Both the position numbers and the translations under genes were made by a program. DNA of 57,645 bases, taken from assembly GCA_011389735.1 (NCBI GenBank), contig JAABTS010000015.1, positions 1 through 57,645 on the forward strand, written 5' to 3'. Positions within the stretch are counted from its first letter, which is position 1; each line of letters starts with the position of its first letter. The DNA comes from Desulfobacteraceae bacterium. GTDB taxonomy: Bacteria; Desulfobacterota; Desulfobacteria; Desulfobacterales; JAABTS01. Below are positions 26,123 through 35,250 of the stretch, one piece after another. A model generated the notes under the pieces. It did no database searches. It was not told the origin of the DNA and worked only from the letters and a program-made list of their open reading frames with translations.

Positions 26123-28852
26123 ATGGATGTAAAATGGGTTTTCATGTTCGAGGAAATCGGAGAGGTGGTTAAGCTCGCCGGTTCCGAGTGGGATAATGTC
26201 AAAGGGCTTTTAGGAGGGAAGGGGGCCAACCTGGCGGAAATGACCCGGATCGGCATTCCGGTGCCCCCTGGGATGACGATTACGACGGAAGCCTGTATCG
26301 AGTATCAGAAGCTGGGGGGACATTTTCCAGCCGGCATGTGGGAGCAGGTGGAGGCCGCTCTTGCGAAAGTAGAGGCGCAGGCCGGTAAAACGTTTGGGGA
26401 CAGAGAAAAGCCGTTGCTGGTTTCATGCCGTTCAGGGGCCAAATTTTCGATGCCCGGCATGATGGATACAATCCTCAATATCGGCCTCAATGACGATACC
26501 GCGGAAGGCATGGTTAAGCTAACCGGAGATTCGAGATTCGTATATGACGCATACAGACGCTTGATTCAAATGTTCGGCGGGGTTGTCATGGGAATTCCGG
26601 ATGAACGGTTTGAGGATTTGATCGAGAGTGTCAAAAAGAAGACCGGGTTTGAAAGCGAGGCGGACTTTAAGGCGGAACACTGGATGGATATCACGGAACA
26701 ATTCAAGCATATCTTCGGCCGTTATTCTCACCACCATTTTCCCCAGGATCCGGTCATTCAATTAAAGATGGCGACCGAAGCCGTATTCAAGAGCTGGAAC
26801 AGCAAGCGGGCCATTGATTACCGAAACGCCGCCGGCATTTCCCACGAACTTGGAACCGCTGTAAATATTGTGGCCATGGTGTTCGGGAATATGGGAAAGA
26901 CCAGCGCCACCGGCGTCGCCATGACCCGAAACGGATCGACCGGTGAAAAACAGATTGAAGGCGATTATTTGAACAATGCTCAGGGTGAGGACGTGGTTGC
27001 AGGCATTCGCATGACCAAAGATCTATCCGAAATGAAAACGGAAATGCCGGAAACCTATCAGGAATTCGAGGCCGTGGCGTTGAAGCTGGAGAAGCATTAT
27101 CGGGAAATGCAGGATGTTGAATTCACGGTGGAAAACGGAAAATTGTGGATGCTGCAAACCCGGGACGGCAAGAGGACGGCTCAGGCCGCCGTGCGGATCG
27201 CCGTCGAAATGGCGAATGAAGGCTTAATCTCGAAAGAGGAAGCCATTATGAGGGTGACGCCGAGCCAGGTCGATTTTTTTCTTCATCCTCAATTTGATCC
27301 GGATTCCATAAAAGAGGCGGAAGCCGGAGATTCATTTTTAGCGACGGGTTTGAATGTATCGCCCGGCGCGGCTGTGGGAATGATTGCTTTTGACGCGGAT
27401 CTGGCCGAATCATGGGGAAAATTGAATGGTAAACCGGTGATCATGGTGCGCCCGGAAACCAAACCCGACGATGTCCACGGCATGCTCGCGGCTCAAGGAA
27501 TCGTCACCAGCCGAGGAGGCCGCACCAGCCATGCGGCTCTTGTCGCCCGGCAATTTGGAAAACCCGCCGTGGTCGGCGTTTCGGAATTAAAGATCGATAT
27601 GAACAAACGCCGGATGACGATAAAGGATACGGTTATAAAAGAAGGGGAAAGCATTTCCATCGACGGAACCACCGGCAAGCTGTTCAAGGGCGAATTAAAA
27701 ACCAGGGAGCCCGATATCAAGGATCCCTGGCTGATCGAATTGCTTGGATGGGCCGATGAGCATCGAAAGCTCGGAGTATGGACAAACGCAGATTATCCGG
27801 ACGACGCAAAACGCGCGATTGAATATGGAGCTGAAGGAATCGGCCTGTGCCGGACGGAACATATGTTCCTTAAAGAAGAAAGGCTGCCGTTTGTTCAAAA
27901 GATGATCATGGCGGATCTTCCGGTTATCCGGACCGAGGCCATCAACGCTCTGCTGCCCTTTCAGCGAGCCGATTTTGAGGGGCTGTTCCGCGTCATGGAC
28001 GGAAAGCCCGTCGTGATCCGGTTGATCGACCCGCCTCTTCATGAGTTCCTGCCCGATCATGTCGATCTGTTAAAAGAGCTGGCCGATTTGAAGATTCGGG
28101 TACAGCACGCATCCAATTTAAAGGATATCGATGAACTCCTGCAAGAAATCAAGGTCAAAGAACGGGTTTTAAAGCGAGTCGAAATGATACGGGAAAGCAA
28201 TCCGATGCTGGGTTTGCGAGGGGTTCGGCTGGGCAATCATATTCCGGAACTCACTCAAATGCAGGTGCGGGCCGTCATAGAAGCCGCATGCACGGTCGCC
28301 AGAGAAGATATCGACGTAAAACCGGAAATCATGATTCCTCTCACATCCCATGTCAATGAACTCATCCGTCAAAGAAAACTGCTCGAAGACGAAGCCAGAG
28401 TCGTTATGATGGAACAGGACATCGAAATCAATTATAAATTCGGAACCATGATTGAAATTCCGCGAGCCGCATTGACGGCAGATCAGATCGCTAAACATGC
28501 GGATTTCTTTTCATTCGGCACCAACGACCTGACTCAAACCACTTTCGGTATTTCGAGAGACGATGCTGAAGCCGTTTTTCTGGTGGAATACATGGAAGAG
28601 GGAATTTTGCCTGAAAATCCTTTCGAAATTATCGACCGGGACGGGGTCGGCGAATTGATGCGGATCGCTGTTGAAAAAGCCAGAAAGGTAAGCCCGGATC
28701 TTAAATTCGGAATTTGCGGCGAACACGGCGGGGAACCGAAATCCATCGCCTTATGCCATGAACTTGGACTCGATTACGTATCCTGTTCGCCATACCGCGT
28801 CCCGGTGGCCCGCCTGGCCGCCGCCAGATCGGCGCTACTGGAAAAAAAATAA
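26123..28852 (+). CDS. ppdK: pyruvate, phosphate dikinase
   Basis: 909 residues, usual length about 880-910. It interconverts pyruvate, ATP and phosphate with phosphoenolpyruvate, AMP and pyrophosphate, here probably for gluconeogenesis in an anaerobe. N-terminal ATP-grasp domain (LLGGKGANLAEM, GGVVMGIPDERFEDL), swivelling domain with the phosphorylated His about 470 in GGRTSHAALVAR, and C-terminal PEP barrel (GIGLCRTEHMF, SFGTNDLTQTTFG) with the catalytic Cys about 865 in FGICGEHGG. A TTG at 26087 opens the frame upstream, but ATG 26123 follows GAGGTGAAA and gives the normal N-terminus. Confidence 0.96.
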   Translation: MDVKWVFMFEEIGEVVKLAGSEWDNVKGLLGGKGANLAEMTRIGIPVPPGMTITTEACIEYQKLGGHFPAGMWEQVEAALAKVEAQAGKTFGDREKPLLVSCRSGAKFSMPGMMDTILNIGLNDDTAEGMVKLTGDSRFVYDAYRRLIQMFGGVVMGIPDERFEDLIESVKKKTGFESEADFKAEHWMDITEQFKHIFGRYSHHHFPQDPVIQLKMATEAVFKSWNSKRAIDYRNAAGISHELGTAVNIVAMVFGNMGKTSATGVAMTRNGSTGEKQIEGDYLNNAQGEDVVAGIRMTKDLSEMKTEMPETYQEFEAVALKLEKHYREMQDVEFTVENGKLWMLQTRDGKRTAQAAVRIAVEMANEGLISKEEAIMRVTPSQVDFFLHPQFDPDSIKEAEAGDSFLATGLNVSPGAAVGMIAFDADLAESWGKLNGKPVIMVRPETKPDDVHGMLAAQGIVTSRGGRTSHAALVARQFGKPAVVGVSELKIDMNKRRMTIKDTVIKEGESISIDGTTGKLFKGELKTREPDIKDPWLIELLGWADEHRKLGVWTNADYPDDAKRAIEYGAEGIGLCRTEHMFLKEERLPFVQKMIMADLPVIRTEAINALLPFQRADFEGLFRVMDGKPVVIRLIDPPLHEFLPDHVDLLKELADLKIRVQHASNLKDIDELLQEIKVKERVLKRVEMIRESNPMLGLRGVRLGNHIPELTQMQVRAVIEAACTVAREDIDVKPEIMIPLTSHVNELIRQRKLLEDEARVVMMEQDIEINYKFGTMIEIPRAALTADQIAKHADFFSFGTNDLTQTTFGISRDDAEAVFLVEYMEEGILPENPFEIIDRDGVGELMRIAVEKARKVSPDLKFGICGEHGGEPKSIALCHELGLDYVSCSPYRVPVARLAAARSALLEKK

Positions 28853-29157
28853 ATCGCCGCCGTCCCTTAACACCGCGCGATAGAGAGCCTTCCAGAAATT
28901 AAATTTCATTATGTCGCCGGCCCGGAATATGATGTACAGCGATTTTTAAATCGCTGCTTTTCTCCCCTAATTAAAAATTCAGGGTACATCCCGGGCCGGC
29001 CGCCTTGTGAAAGTTTATTCCCGAAGATCTGTTTAATCAGAAAAAAGATATTCGGTGGTATATGCTAACCGCTTGAAATTACAATGTATCAATCGCATTC
29101 TGAAACCACTGCGCCTTCCCTGGCCCTTTTTAGAAACAAACCCCGTGCATTAAATTC
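28853..29157. repeat. intergenic region with a family B repeat
   Basis: A full family B copy spans 28886-29027: left end CCTTCCAGAAATTAAATTTC, core GTCGCCGGCCCGGAATATG, a central stem TTTTTAAATCGCTGC region, right core CCCGGGCCGGCCGCC and right end TTGTGAAAGTTTATTCCCG. The loop segment GATTTTTAAATCGC recurs at about 50822. The rest of the gap contains no recognisable gene. Confidence 0.7.
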
Positions 29158-29186
29158 TTGACAGAAACGGAATCAATCGCTAAACT
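29158..29186 (+). promoter_or_regulatory. candidate promoter for the DUF1566 gene
   Basis: TTGACA at 29158-29163, 17-base spacer, TAAACT at 29181-29186, about 97 bases upstream of the ATG at 29283. A second TTGACA lies near 29208 without a good -10. Confidence 0.4.
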
Positions 29187-29282
29187 CCGTTCATTTTTTA
29201 AAGCCCCTTGACAATGTACTTAAAATAATTCGCTGTACGCTGGCTTCAAATTCAAAAATTGGGTCGATCTAAGGATGGAACT

Positions 29283-29762
29283 ATGAAAAAGTTGATTTTC
29301 CGGGTGGCCGTCATTTTTTTTATAATCGCCGGAATTTCGAGTTTGCAAGCCGGTGAACGGTTTATCGACAACGGAGACGGCACGGTGACCGATCAAAAGA
29401 TGAAACTGATGTGGTCGAATACGGATAATCAGGGGGATATCGGCTGGAGGGAGGCTGCAAAGTGGATCGAGTACAATTTCGCTTATTCGCTCCCGGAAGC
29501 CCCCAAATATGATAATTGGCGTATGCCCTCCGTCGAAGAGCTTCAAAGCCTGTATATACAAAACAATAAGGGCTATGAAACGGATTGCGGCCAGCATGTA
29601 AAAATAGTCGATCTGATCGAACTTTCCTGCGGATGGGTCTGGTCATCCGAAAAAAAATCGATTACCGCCAGGGTTTTTAATTTTCAAAAAGGATATCATT
29701 ATACCGATCGGATTGTTCGCAAACGCGGTTACCGGGCCTTGCCGGTCAGAAATATTGAATAA
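29283..29762 (+). CDS. exported DUF1566 (Lcl C-terminal-like) protein
   Basis: 159 residues. A signal peptide covers about residues 1-22 (LIFRVAVIFFIIAGISSLQA). The mature part is one DUF1566 unit: RFIDNGDGTVTDQKMKLMWS, NWRMPSVEELQSL, WVWSSEK and the closing GYRALPVRN, with two Cys that may form a disulfide. Such units are related to formylglycine-enzyme and C-type-lectin-like folds found on cell surfaces; the function is unknown. An upstream in-frame TTG exists at 29259, but ATG 29283 gives a clean signal peptide. It is flanked by family B repeats on both sides. Confidence 0.8.
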   Translation: MKKLIFRVAVIFFIIAGISSLQAGERFIDNGDGTVTDQKMKLMWSNTDNQGDIGWREAAKWIEYNFAYSLPEAPKYDNWRMPSVEELQSLYIQNNKGYETDCGQHVKIVDLIELSCGWVWSSEKKSITARVFNFQKGYHYTDRIVRKRGYRALPVRNIE

Positions 29763-29782
29763 TGAATTCGAAGGCGTAATAG

Positions 29783-29881
29783 CAGGTTTGCAGGAATTAA
29801 ATTTTACGAGGCGGCGGGTCATGGGCATAATGTCCGTATGTCCGGGCCCGACAACGCGTTGGAATTGAATTTCCTGAGGGC
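29783..29881. repeat. family B repeat
   Basis: Left end GGTTTGCAGGAATTAAATTT, core GCGGCGGGTCATGGGCATAA, then GTCCGTATGTCCGGGCCCGA and right end GGAATTGAATTTCCTGAGGG. The ends pair well (GGAATTAAATTT with GAATTGAATTTCC). It lies between the DUF1566 gene and the TRAP binding-protein gene. Confidence 0.7.
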
Positions 29882-29941
29882 TGTAACGTCTTGGTGTTAA
29901 ATCCATATCAACCGTTTTACACATTTTTTAAAGGAGGTAAC

Positions 29942-30931
29942 ATGAAAAGAGGAGCGATTATTTGTGCGGTGATGGCGATCGGCTTTGTTCTTTGCGCGGG
30001 ATCTTTTCCGTCGGCGGTTCAGGCCAAAACGACTTTTATAACCATCGGAACCGGCGGCATTACGGGCGTTTATTATCCTACCGGAGGCGCCATCGCCAAG
30101 ATTGTCAACAACAAGCGAAAAGAATATGGAATCCGATGCACGGTCGAATCAACGGGCGGATCGGTGTTCAATGTCAATGCGATCATGGCCGGAGATCTTG
30201 AGTTCGGCGTGGTTCAGTCCGACAGACAGTATCAGGCGATTAACGGCATGAAAGAATGGAAAGACGCCGGGCCTCAGAAAGATTTGCGGGCTGTGTTCAG
30301 CATTCATCCGGAATCGGTCACTTTATGCGCCGCCGTGGATGCAGAGATTAAGACGATCAGGGACGTCAAAGGCAAAATCGTCAATATCGGGAATCCCGGT
30401 TCCGGGCAATTGGGAAATTCCAAGGACGCTCTTGATGCTTTCGGCATTGACTGGGAAAAAGATATCAAGGCGGAACAGGTAAAAGCGTCCGAAGCGCCCG
30501 GGTTGCTTCAGGACGGCCGAATCGACGCTTTTTTTTACACTGTGGGCCATCCCACCGGCGCTTTCAAGGAGGCCACCGCCGGACGCCGTAAAGTTCGATT
30601 CGTTTCTATCGCCGGCCCAGAGATCGATGCGCTTATCAAAAAATTTCCGTACTACGCCAAATCTTATGTGCCCGTGGATCAATATCCCGGCGCCGTGAAC
30701 GAGTCAAATGTGGATACGTTCGGCGTCAAGGCGACGTTTGTGACATCAGCGAAAGTTCCCGACAACGTCGTTTACGCAATTACAAAAGAAGTGTTCGAAA
30801 ATTTCGAGGATTTCAAAAAGCTGCATCCGGCCTACGCCGTACTAACCAAAGAAAGCATGCTCGAAGGTCTGTCGGCGGAAATTCATCCGGGCGCCATGAA
30901 GTATTATAAAGAAGCCGGCATGATGAAATAG
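29942..30931 (+). CDS. TRAP transporter solute-binding protein, TAXI family
   Basis: 329 residues with a signal peptide ending near AVQAKT (about residue 28); periplasmic receptor of a TRAP transporter. TAXI-family hallmarks: FITIGTGGITGVYYPTGGAI near the mature start, TGGSVFNVNAI, GEFGVVQSD-like LEFGVVQSDRQYQA, and IVNIGNPGSG. Ligands of this family include glutamate and other carboxylates; the ligand here is unknown. The ATG follows AAAGGAGGTAAC, a near-perfect ribosome site, unlike the weak one of the permease gene downstream, which fits higher synthesis of the receptor. Confidence 0.93.
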   Translation: MKRGAIICAVMAIGFVLCAGSFPSAVQAKTTFITIGTGGITGVYYPTGGAIAKIVNNKRKEYGIRCTVESTGGSVFNVNAIMAGDLEFGVVQSDRQYQAINGMKEWKDAGPQKDLRAVFSIHPESVTLCAAVDAEIKTIRDVKGKIVNIGNPGSGQLGNSKDALDAFGIDWEKDIKAEQVKASEAPGLLQDGRIDAFFYTVGHPTGAFKEATAGRRKVRFVSIAGPEIDALIKKFPYYAKSYVPVDQYPGAVNESNVDTFGVKATFVTSAKVPDNVVYAITKEVFENFEDFKKLHPAYAVLTKESMLEGLSAEIHPGAMKYYKEAGMMK

Positions 30932-31011
30932 CCGTGTTTGTTTATAGGTTTTTAAGCGAACCTGGTCCGGAAAGTAAATCAAGGAGTTGACGACCTGATC
31001 CTTTACGGAAT

Positions 31012-31040
31012 AAAAGCCGGGCGGCGATCCGGCTTTTTTT
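31012..31040 (+). terminator. terminator or attenuator between TRAP receptor and permease
   Basis: AAAAGCCGG (31012-31020), an eight-base loop, CCGGCTTTT (31029-31037) and further T residues. It lies 80 bases after the binding-protein stop and 45 bases before the permease start, so partial termination would make more receptor than permease. Confidence 0.7.
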
Positions 31041-31082
31041 CCGTTGTTCTGCTAACGCATTTAAAATGAATGTGGATTAACA

Positions 31083-33164
31083 ATGAGTACGGACAATCAA
31101 ATTGAGAGCGCCGACGGCCTTGCGCTGGCCAAACAAATGGCCGAAGAGGAAAGTGGGATCGGCAGGCGGCCGACCGGTTATTCCCGATTTATTATACCGG
31201 TCATCGCCATTTGCTGGAGTTTATTTCAGCTATATATCGCATGTCCCTTTTTTGACCCTGTTGAATCCACTTTTATCCGGTCTATCCATTTGGGCTTTGC
31301 GTTATTGCTGGTATATTTGAATTATCCGATGTTAAAAAAAGCGAGATGGGGACTGCGGTTTTTATCGGCCACGGACCGGATTCCGCTTTTCGATTTTTTT
31401 CTAGCCGTTATTGCTTGTATTTCAGCACTTTATATCGCCATTGACTACATGGGCCTGACCACTAGATACGGTGCGCCCATTTTAAGAGATTTGATTTTCG
31501 GCGCGATACTGGTCATTTTATTGTTGGAAGCGTCCCGCCGCGTGATCGGGCCGGCCCTGCCGATAATCTCCATCTTATTTACGGCTTACGCGTTCCTGGG
31601 CCCTTATATGCCGGATCTCATTGCATTCAAGGGCGTTTCCCTGAATCGATACATGGGGCAAATGACCATGTCCACGGAAGGGATCTACGGCATTCCGCTG
31701 GACGTATCCGCCACCATTGTGTTTCTGTTTGTTCTTTTCGGTTCGATGCTCGATAAGGCCGGCGCAGGCCATTATTTTATCCAGCTCGCGCTCAGCCTGC
31801 TGGGCGGTTTCAAGGGGGGCCCCGCAAAGGCGGCGGTTATGGGCAGCGGTTTGACGGGCCTGGTTTCCGGTTCGAGTATTGCAAATATCGTGACCACGGG
31901 AACATTCACGATCCCCTTGATGAAAAAAGTGGGATACCCGCCTACAAAGGCGGCGGCGGTGGAAGTCGCGGCCAGCACGGACGGGCAGCTCGCCCCGCCG
32001 ATCATGGGAGCGGCGGCGTTTATCATTGCGGAGTACGTGAACGTTCCCTACGTGGAAGTGATCAAAGCGGCGGCGGTGCCCGCCTTTGCCTCATACGCGG
32101 CTCTTTTTTACATCACCCATATCGAAGCCTCAAAATTGGGGCTAACAGGAATGTCAAGGAAAGAATTACCGGCTTTTTTCAAAACCTTTATTGCGGGTAT
32201 TCATTACATGGCGCCGCTTCTGTTTTTGCTTTACGAGCTGATTGTGGTTCGCCATTCGCCGGAACTGGCCGCCTTCAACGCTATCTGGGTGATGGCGATC
32301 ATCATGTTGGTGCAACATCCCGTAAAAGCGTTTGTCAACAAGGAGCCTTTGAAGCCGGCTTTTAAGCAGGGCGTCGTCGATTTGTTCGCGGCTCTTGCGG
32401 GAGGCGGCAGGAATATGGTTTCCGTGGCGCTGGCCACAGCGGCGGCCGGTATTATTGTCGGCGTTGTCGCTCTGGGGCTTGGCGGCCTCATTACGCAAAT
32501 TATCGATGTAATATCCATGGGCAATATCTTTCTCATGCTGTTTATCACTGCCCTGGCCAGCCTGATTATCGGCATGGGCCTGCCCACGACCGCCACCTAT
32601 ATCGTCATGGCGTCCCTGACCGCTCCGGCCATCGTCACCATCGCCGGGTTCCAGGATTTTGCCGTTCCCTTGATGGCGGCGCATCTTTTTTGTTTTTACT
32701 TCGGCATACTGGCGGACGACACGCCTCCGGTGGGGCTCGCAGCCTACGCTGCCGCAGCCATAGCAAAATCGCCGCCCATCGCCACAGGCATTCAAGGTTT
32801 CACATATGATATTCGAACGGCGATACTCCCGTTCATGTTCATTTTCAACACCGATTTGATTTTACATAATATTTATAGCTGGCCACAGGGACTTCTCATT
32901 TTCGCAATGGCCTGTGTCGGAAATTTCGCTTTTGCATCGGCGACTCAAGGCTGGTTTGTAGCCCGCACCCGGTATTACGAAATTCCGCTGTTTTTACTGG
33001 TAACATTTATCCTGATGCGCCCCGACGCTACCGCCTCATTCCTCGGGATGCCTCATGAACAGCGGTATTGGACGTATCCGATTGGATTGGCGGTGTTCGG
33101 GCTTTTGTACTTGATGCAACGGCCGAGGATACCCAAGCCGAAATTGGTGGAAGAAGCGGCTTGA
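31083..33164 (+). CDS. TRAP transporter fused permease (4TM/12TM)
   Basis: 693 residues, inner-membrane protein in which the small DctQ-like and large DctM-like subunits are fused, as usual for TAXI-type TRAP systems. About 17 hydrophobic segments. Typical motifs: GSGLTGLVSGSSIANIVTTG with GTFTIPLMKKVGYPP, EVAASTDGQLAPPIMGAAAF, and IIGMGLPTTATYIVMA followed by ADDTPPVGLAAYAAAAIA. It imports the ligand delivered by the receptor at 29942, driven by an ion gradient. Only GGATTAACA precedes its ATG. Confidence 0.94.
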   Translation: MSTDNQIESADGLALAKQMAEEESGIGRRPTGYSRFIIPVIAICWSLFQLYIACPFFDPVESTFIRSIHLGFALLLVYLNYPMLKKARWGLRFLSATDRIPLFDFFLAVIACISALYIAIDYMGLTTRYGAPILRDLIFGAILVILLLEASRRVIGPALPIISILFTAYAFLGPYMPDLIAFKGVSLNRYMGQMTMSTEGIYGIPLDVSATIVFLFVLFGSMLDKAGAGHYFIQLALSLLGGFKGGPAKAAVMGSGLTGLVSGSSIANIVTTGTFTIPLMKKVGYPPTKAAAVEVAASTDGQLAPPIMGAAAFIIAEYVNVPYVEVIKAAAVPAFASYAALFYITHIEASKLGLTGMSRKELPAFFKTFIAGIHYMAPLLFLLYELIVVRHSPELAAFNAIWVMAIIMLVQHPVKAFVNKEPLKPAFKQGVVDLFAALAGGGRNMVSVALATAAAGIIVGVVALGLGGLITQIIDVISMGNIFLMLFITALASLIIGMGLPTTATYIVMASLTAPAIVTIAGFQDFAVPLMAAHLFCFYFGILADDTPPVGLAAYAAAAIAKSPPIATGIQGFTYDIRTAILPFMFIFNTDLILHNIYSWPQGLLIFAMACVGNFAFASATQGWFVARTRYYEIPLFLLVTFILMRPDATASFLGMPHEQRYWTYPIGLAVFGLLYLMQRPRIPKPKLVEEAA

Positions 33165-33186
33165 TTTGACGGATGGAACTGAAAAC

Positions 33187-33220
33187 AAAAAGGCTCCCTG
33201 ATTAACGGCGGAGCCTTTTT
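33187..33220. terminator. bidirectional intrinsic terminator
   Basis: AAAAAGGCTCC (33187-33197), 12-base loop, GGAGCCTTTTT (33210-33220). The 11-bp stem with A and T tails serves both the TRAP permease gene and the convergent gene ending at 33223. Confidence 0.85.
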
Positions 33221-33222
33221 CG

Positions 33223-33984
33223 TTATACGATTTTTAAATCTTGGGGTTTTTTAGATGCTTTTCCGGCTTTTTCCCGGAGTTCATCCCATTCATCCAGTCT
33301 TCTTGCGGATTCCATGATGATTTCCATCGTGTTGATTTCCACGATTCCTTGTTCGACGAATTCGACCACACAATCCCGGTACTCAAATTCCCCTTCGCGC
33401 CATAGAAACATTTCCAGCACCGCTTCCTGAACCTGCTGGCGAATGACTTCTTTGAGCGTATTCTGATCGATATAATTCAGTTCCAAAAGGACTTCACCGA
33501 TCATCTTGCCGGTTTTTTTGGATTCTTCAAGAGCGAATTTCAACCGGTCATTGGAAATCATGCCGTTTTTGTAGAGGATTTGTCCCATTCTAAGGCCCAC
33601 GCTGTCGCTGGCGGCGATAATATTGCCGTCTTTCAAGCAGATGACGCTCTTGATATGGCGTCTGACCATCTGGAGGATACCGGTTTTTTGTTTAGATGAC
33701 AGCATTTGAAGCACCGTCGCCAGATCCACCGCTTGAAGGCTTCCTTTTAAATCTACGGTGTTCGATTTATTGAGGAAACGCACGGATAACCTGAACGGAT
33801 TCCAGAGCAAATGCTGGTCTCTTAAATTCCAGGCCTTTATAGCTTCCTGAAGCGTATCTTTTCTGGGCCCCATAGCGCCGCACCGGCAGCGGACAGCATG
33901 CCTGCCGGTTCCATCCGGATCGATGAACATCCAGATTCTGCCGCAAAACGGGCAATGTTTGAATTCCTTGATTGTATAGACCAT
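33223..33984 (-). CDS. Lar-like zinc ribbon fused to DUF4388 domain
   Basis: 253 residues. The first 55 residues form a zinc ribbon: CPFCGRIWMFIDPDG, then CRCGAMGPRKDTLQEAIKAW, the exact spacing and GPxxxTxxEAIxAWN ending seen in small Lar-type restriction-alleviation proteins of phages and plasmids. From about residue 75 follows DUF4388 (DLKGSLQAVDLATVLQML, TGILQM, ICLKDGNIIAA, MGQILYKNGMI, IGEVLLELNYI), a PatA-like domain tied to gliding and signalling regulation. The fusion is uncommon to my knowledge. It is monocistronic; the terminator is shared with the TRAP genes. Confidence 0.75.
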   Translation of the reverse strand: MVYTIKEFKHCPFCGRIWMFIDPDGTGRHAVRCRCGAMGPRKDTLQEAIKAWNLRDQHLLWNPFRLSVRFLNKSNTVDLKGSLQAVDLATVLQMLSSKQKTGILQMVRRHIKSVICLKDGNIIAASDSVGLRMGQILYKNGMISNDRLKFALEESKKTGKMIGEVLLELNYIDQNTLKEVIRQQVQEAVLEMFLWREGEFEYRDCVVEFVEQGIVEINTMEIIMESARRLDEWDELREKAGKASKKPQDLKIV

Positions 33985-34752
33985 TTTGTTCCGCGTATCG
34001 ATTTCAACGGATTTTAATCAGGCGGACATCCTGTTATTAACCGGTTGGTCACAGCCGTCCACCCGTCAATATTGTAATTACTCCTTTGCGGAAATCAAGT
34101 TACACTTGCTGTCGGCTCGGGATATGCCGTCAGTATGATCCAGAACCCGCCGCCTTGTGAAATTTGATTCCCGAAAATTCGATATAATCCTTTCCGGAAT
34201 GCGAAGCCGCAAAACCCGTCAGAGGCCCGTACCCTCTATAAGCGGCGTTTTTATGATCGCTTTTTTCAATAGGAAATTCGAAAAGCGACACTTTCGCGAA
34301 TCGTCAATGTCTTTGATACCTCTTTCGGCCGTGTATGTCAATATTCGTTATTGTTCAACGCTCTTTTATCGGTTTTCAGAAATTCAATCGCCGGAAGGCG
34401 AGATCATGACAAGCCTGTGTTTCCGGGAAAAAGATTAAATTTTCGGGAACGCCTCCTCCTTGTCGAAATTATCCTTGCATATACCGCCGTTCCCGAGTAT
34501 TATGAAACTTCCTGTATGTATTGCCATAGTCTTCCAGGAATCAAATTTCACTGCGTTGTCGGCCCGGGATACAACAATATTGTTATCCACAGCCCGTCGC
34601 CTTGTGAAATTTAATTTTCGAAAACCTATACTTAAAATTCAGTAAGTTGACAAATATTTGGTGTAACGGGTAAAAATTGTCCGTCCGGCTCCGGGAAAAA
34701 ACGGATTTGTTCCGGAAGGATGTTGAATGATGAAACAAGAGGATAAAAAAGT
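33985..34752. repeat. 768-base gap holding three family B repeats
   Basis: Copy at about 34087-34180 (GCGGAAATCAAGTTACAC to GTGAAATTTGATTCCCG), copy at about 34371-34455 (GGTTTTCAGAAATTCAATCG to TTAAATTTTCGGGAACG, with a shortened core) and copy at about 34527-34628 (CTTCCAGGAATCAAATTTCA to GTGAAATTTAATTTTCG with GGCCCGGGATA core). Open frames here run through the repeats and are not credible genes. Confidence 0.65.
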
Positions 34753-35241
34753 ATGTCTGTGGAAAACGAGAACGACCCGCCGAAATGGGATGATGATGAT
34801 TCCGATGAGGATATGGAATTCGAGGAAAAATCGCCGGATGATGTTCTGGCTTCCAAAATCGTCCAATATTTTGGGTATTTTGAAGAATACAGCTTAAAAA
34901 AAATTGCTAAAACGTGCGTCAAACTCATCATCAGTGAATATTACAAAGCCCTTTGCTATGGAAGCTTTCAGTTCCCGTCTCATGATGAAATGAAATCCTG
35001 GGTTCTCGAAGAAATGAAACAGAGTTTTGACGAGAAGGTAATACCTTTGATCGAACAGACTTATCCGGATTTAAGCGAAGAAGAATTCGAAGAAAAGGTC
35101 AACCTGCTGGAAGCATTGTACCAGAAAGAACATGAAGAACAGCTCAATTCGACAACCAACGCCGCTCTCAAGGAACTCCGGATCAAAGTGAAAGCGTTGC
35201 AGAAAGAATTGACGGCGCTTAAACGGAAATACACGATTTAG
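34753..35241 (+). CDS. acidic coiled-coil protein of unknown function
   Basis: 162 residues, not recognised. The first 30 residues are strongly acidic (WDDDDSDEDMEFEE); a middle helical part has Tyr- and Lys-rich segments (SLKKIAKTCVKLIISEYYKA), and the end is a basic coiled coil (ALKELRIKVKALQKELTALK). No signal peptide. GAGG precedes the ATG by about ten bases. The U32 peptidase gene follows nine bases after its stop, so the two are probably co-expressed. The charge pattern suggests a scaffold or binding partner, without further evidence. Confidence 0.6.
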   Translation: MSVENENDPPKWDDDDSDEDMEFEEKSPDDVLASKIVQYFGYFEEYSLKKIAKTCVKLIISEYYKALCYGSFQFPSHDEMKSWVLEEMKQSFDEKVIPLIEQTYPDLSEEEFEEKVNLLEALYQKEHEEQLNSTTNAALKELRIKVKALQKELTALKRKYTI

Positions 35242-35250
35242 ACGCTGAAT

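Noticed and set aside
34157-34614. Open frames of 60 to 93 codons between the DUF4388 and acidic-protein genes
   Set aside because: They run through family B repeats, overlap each other and lack ribosome sites.
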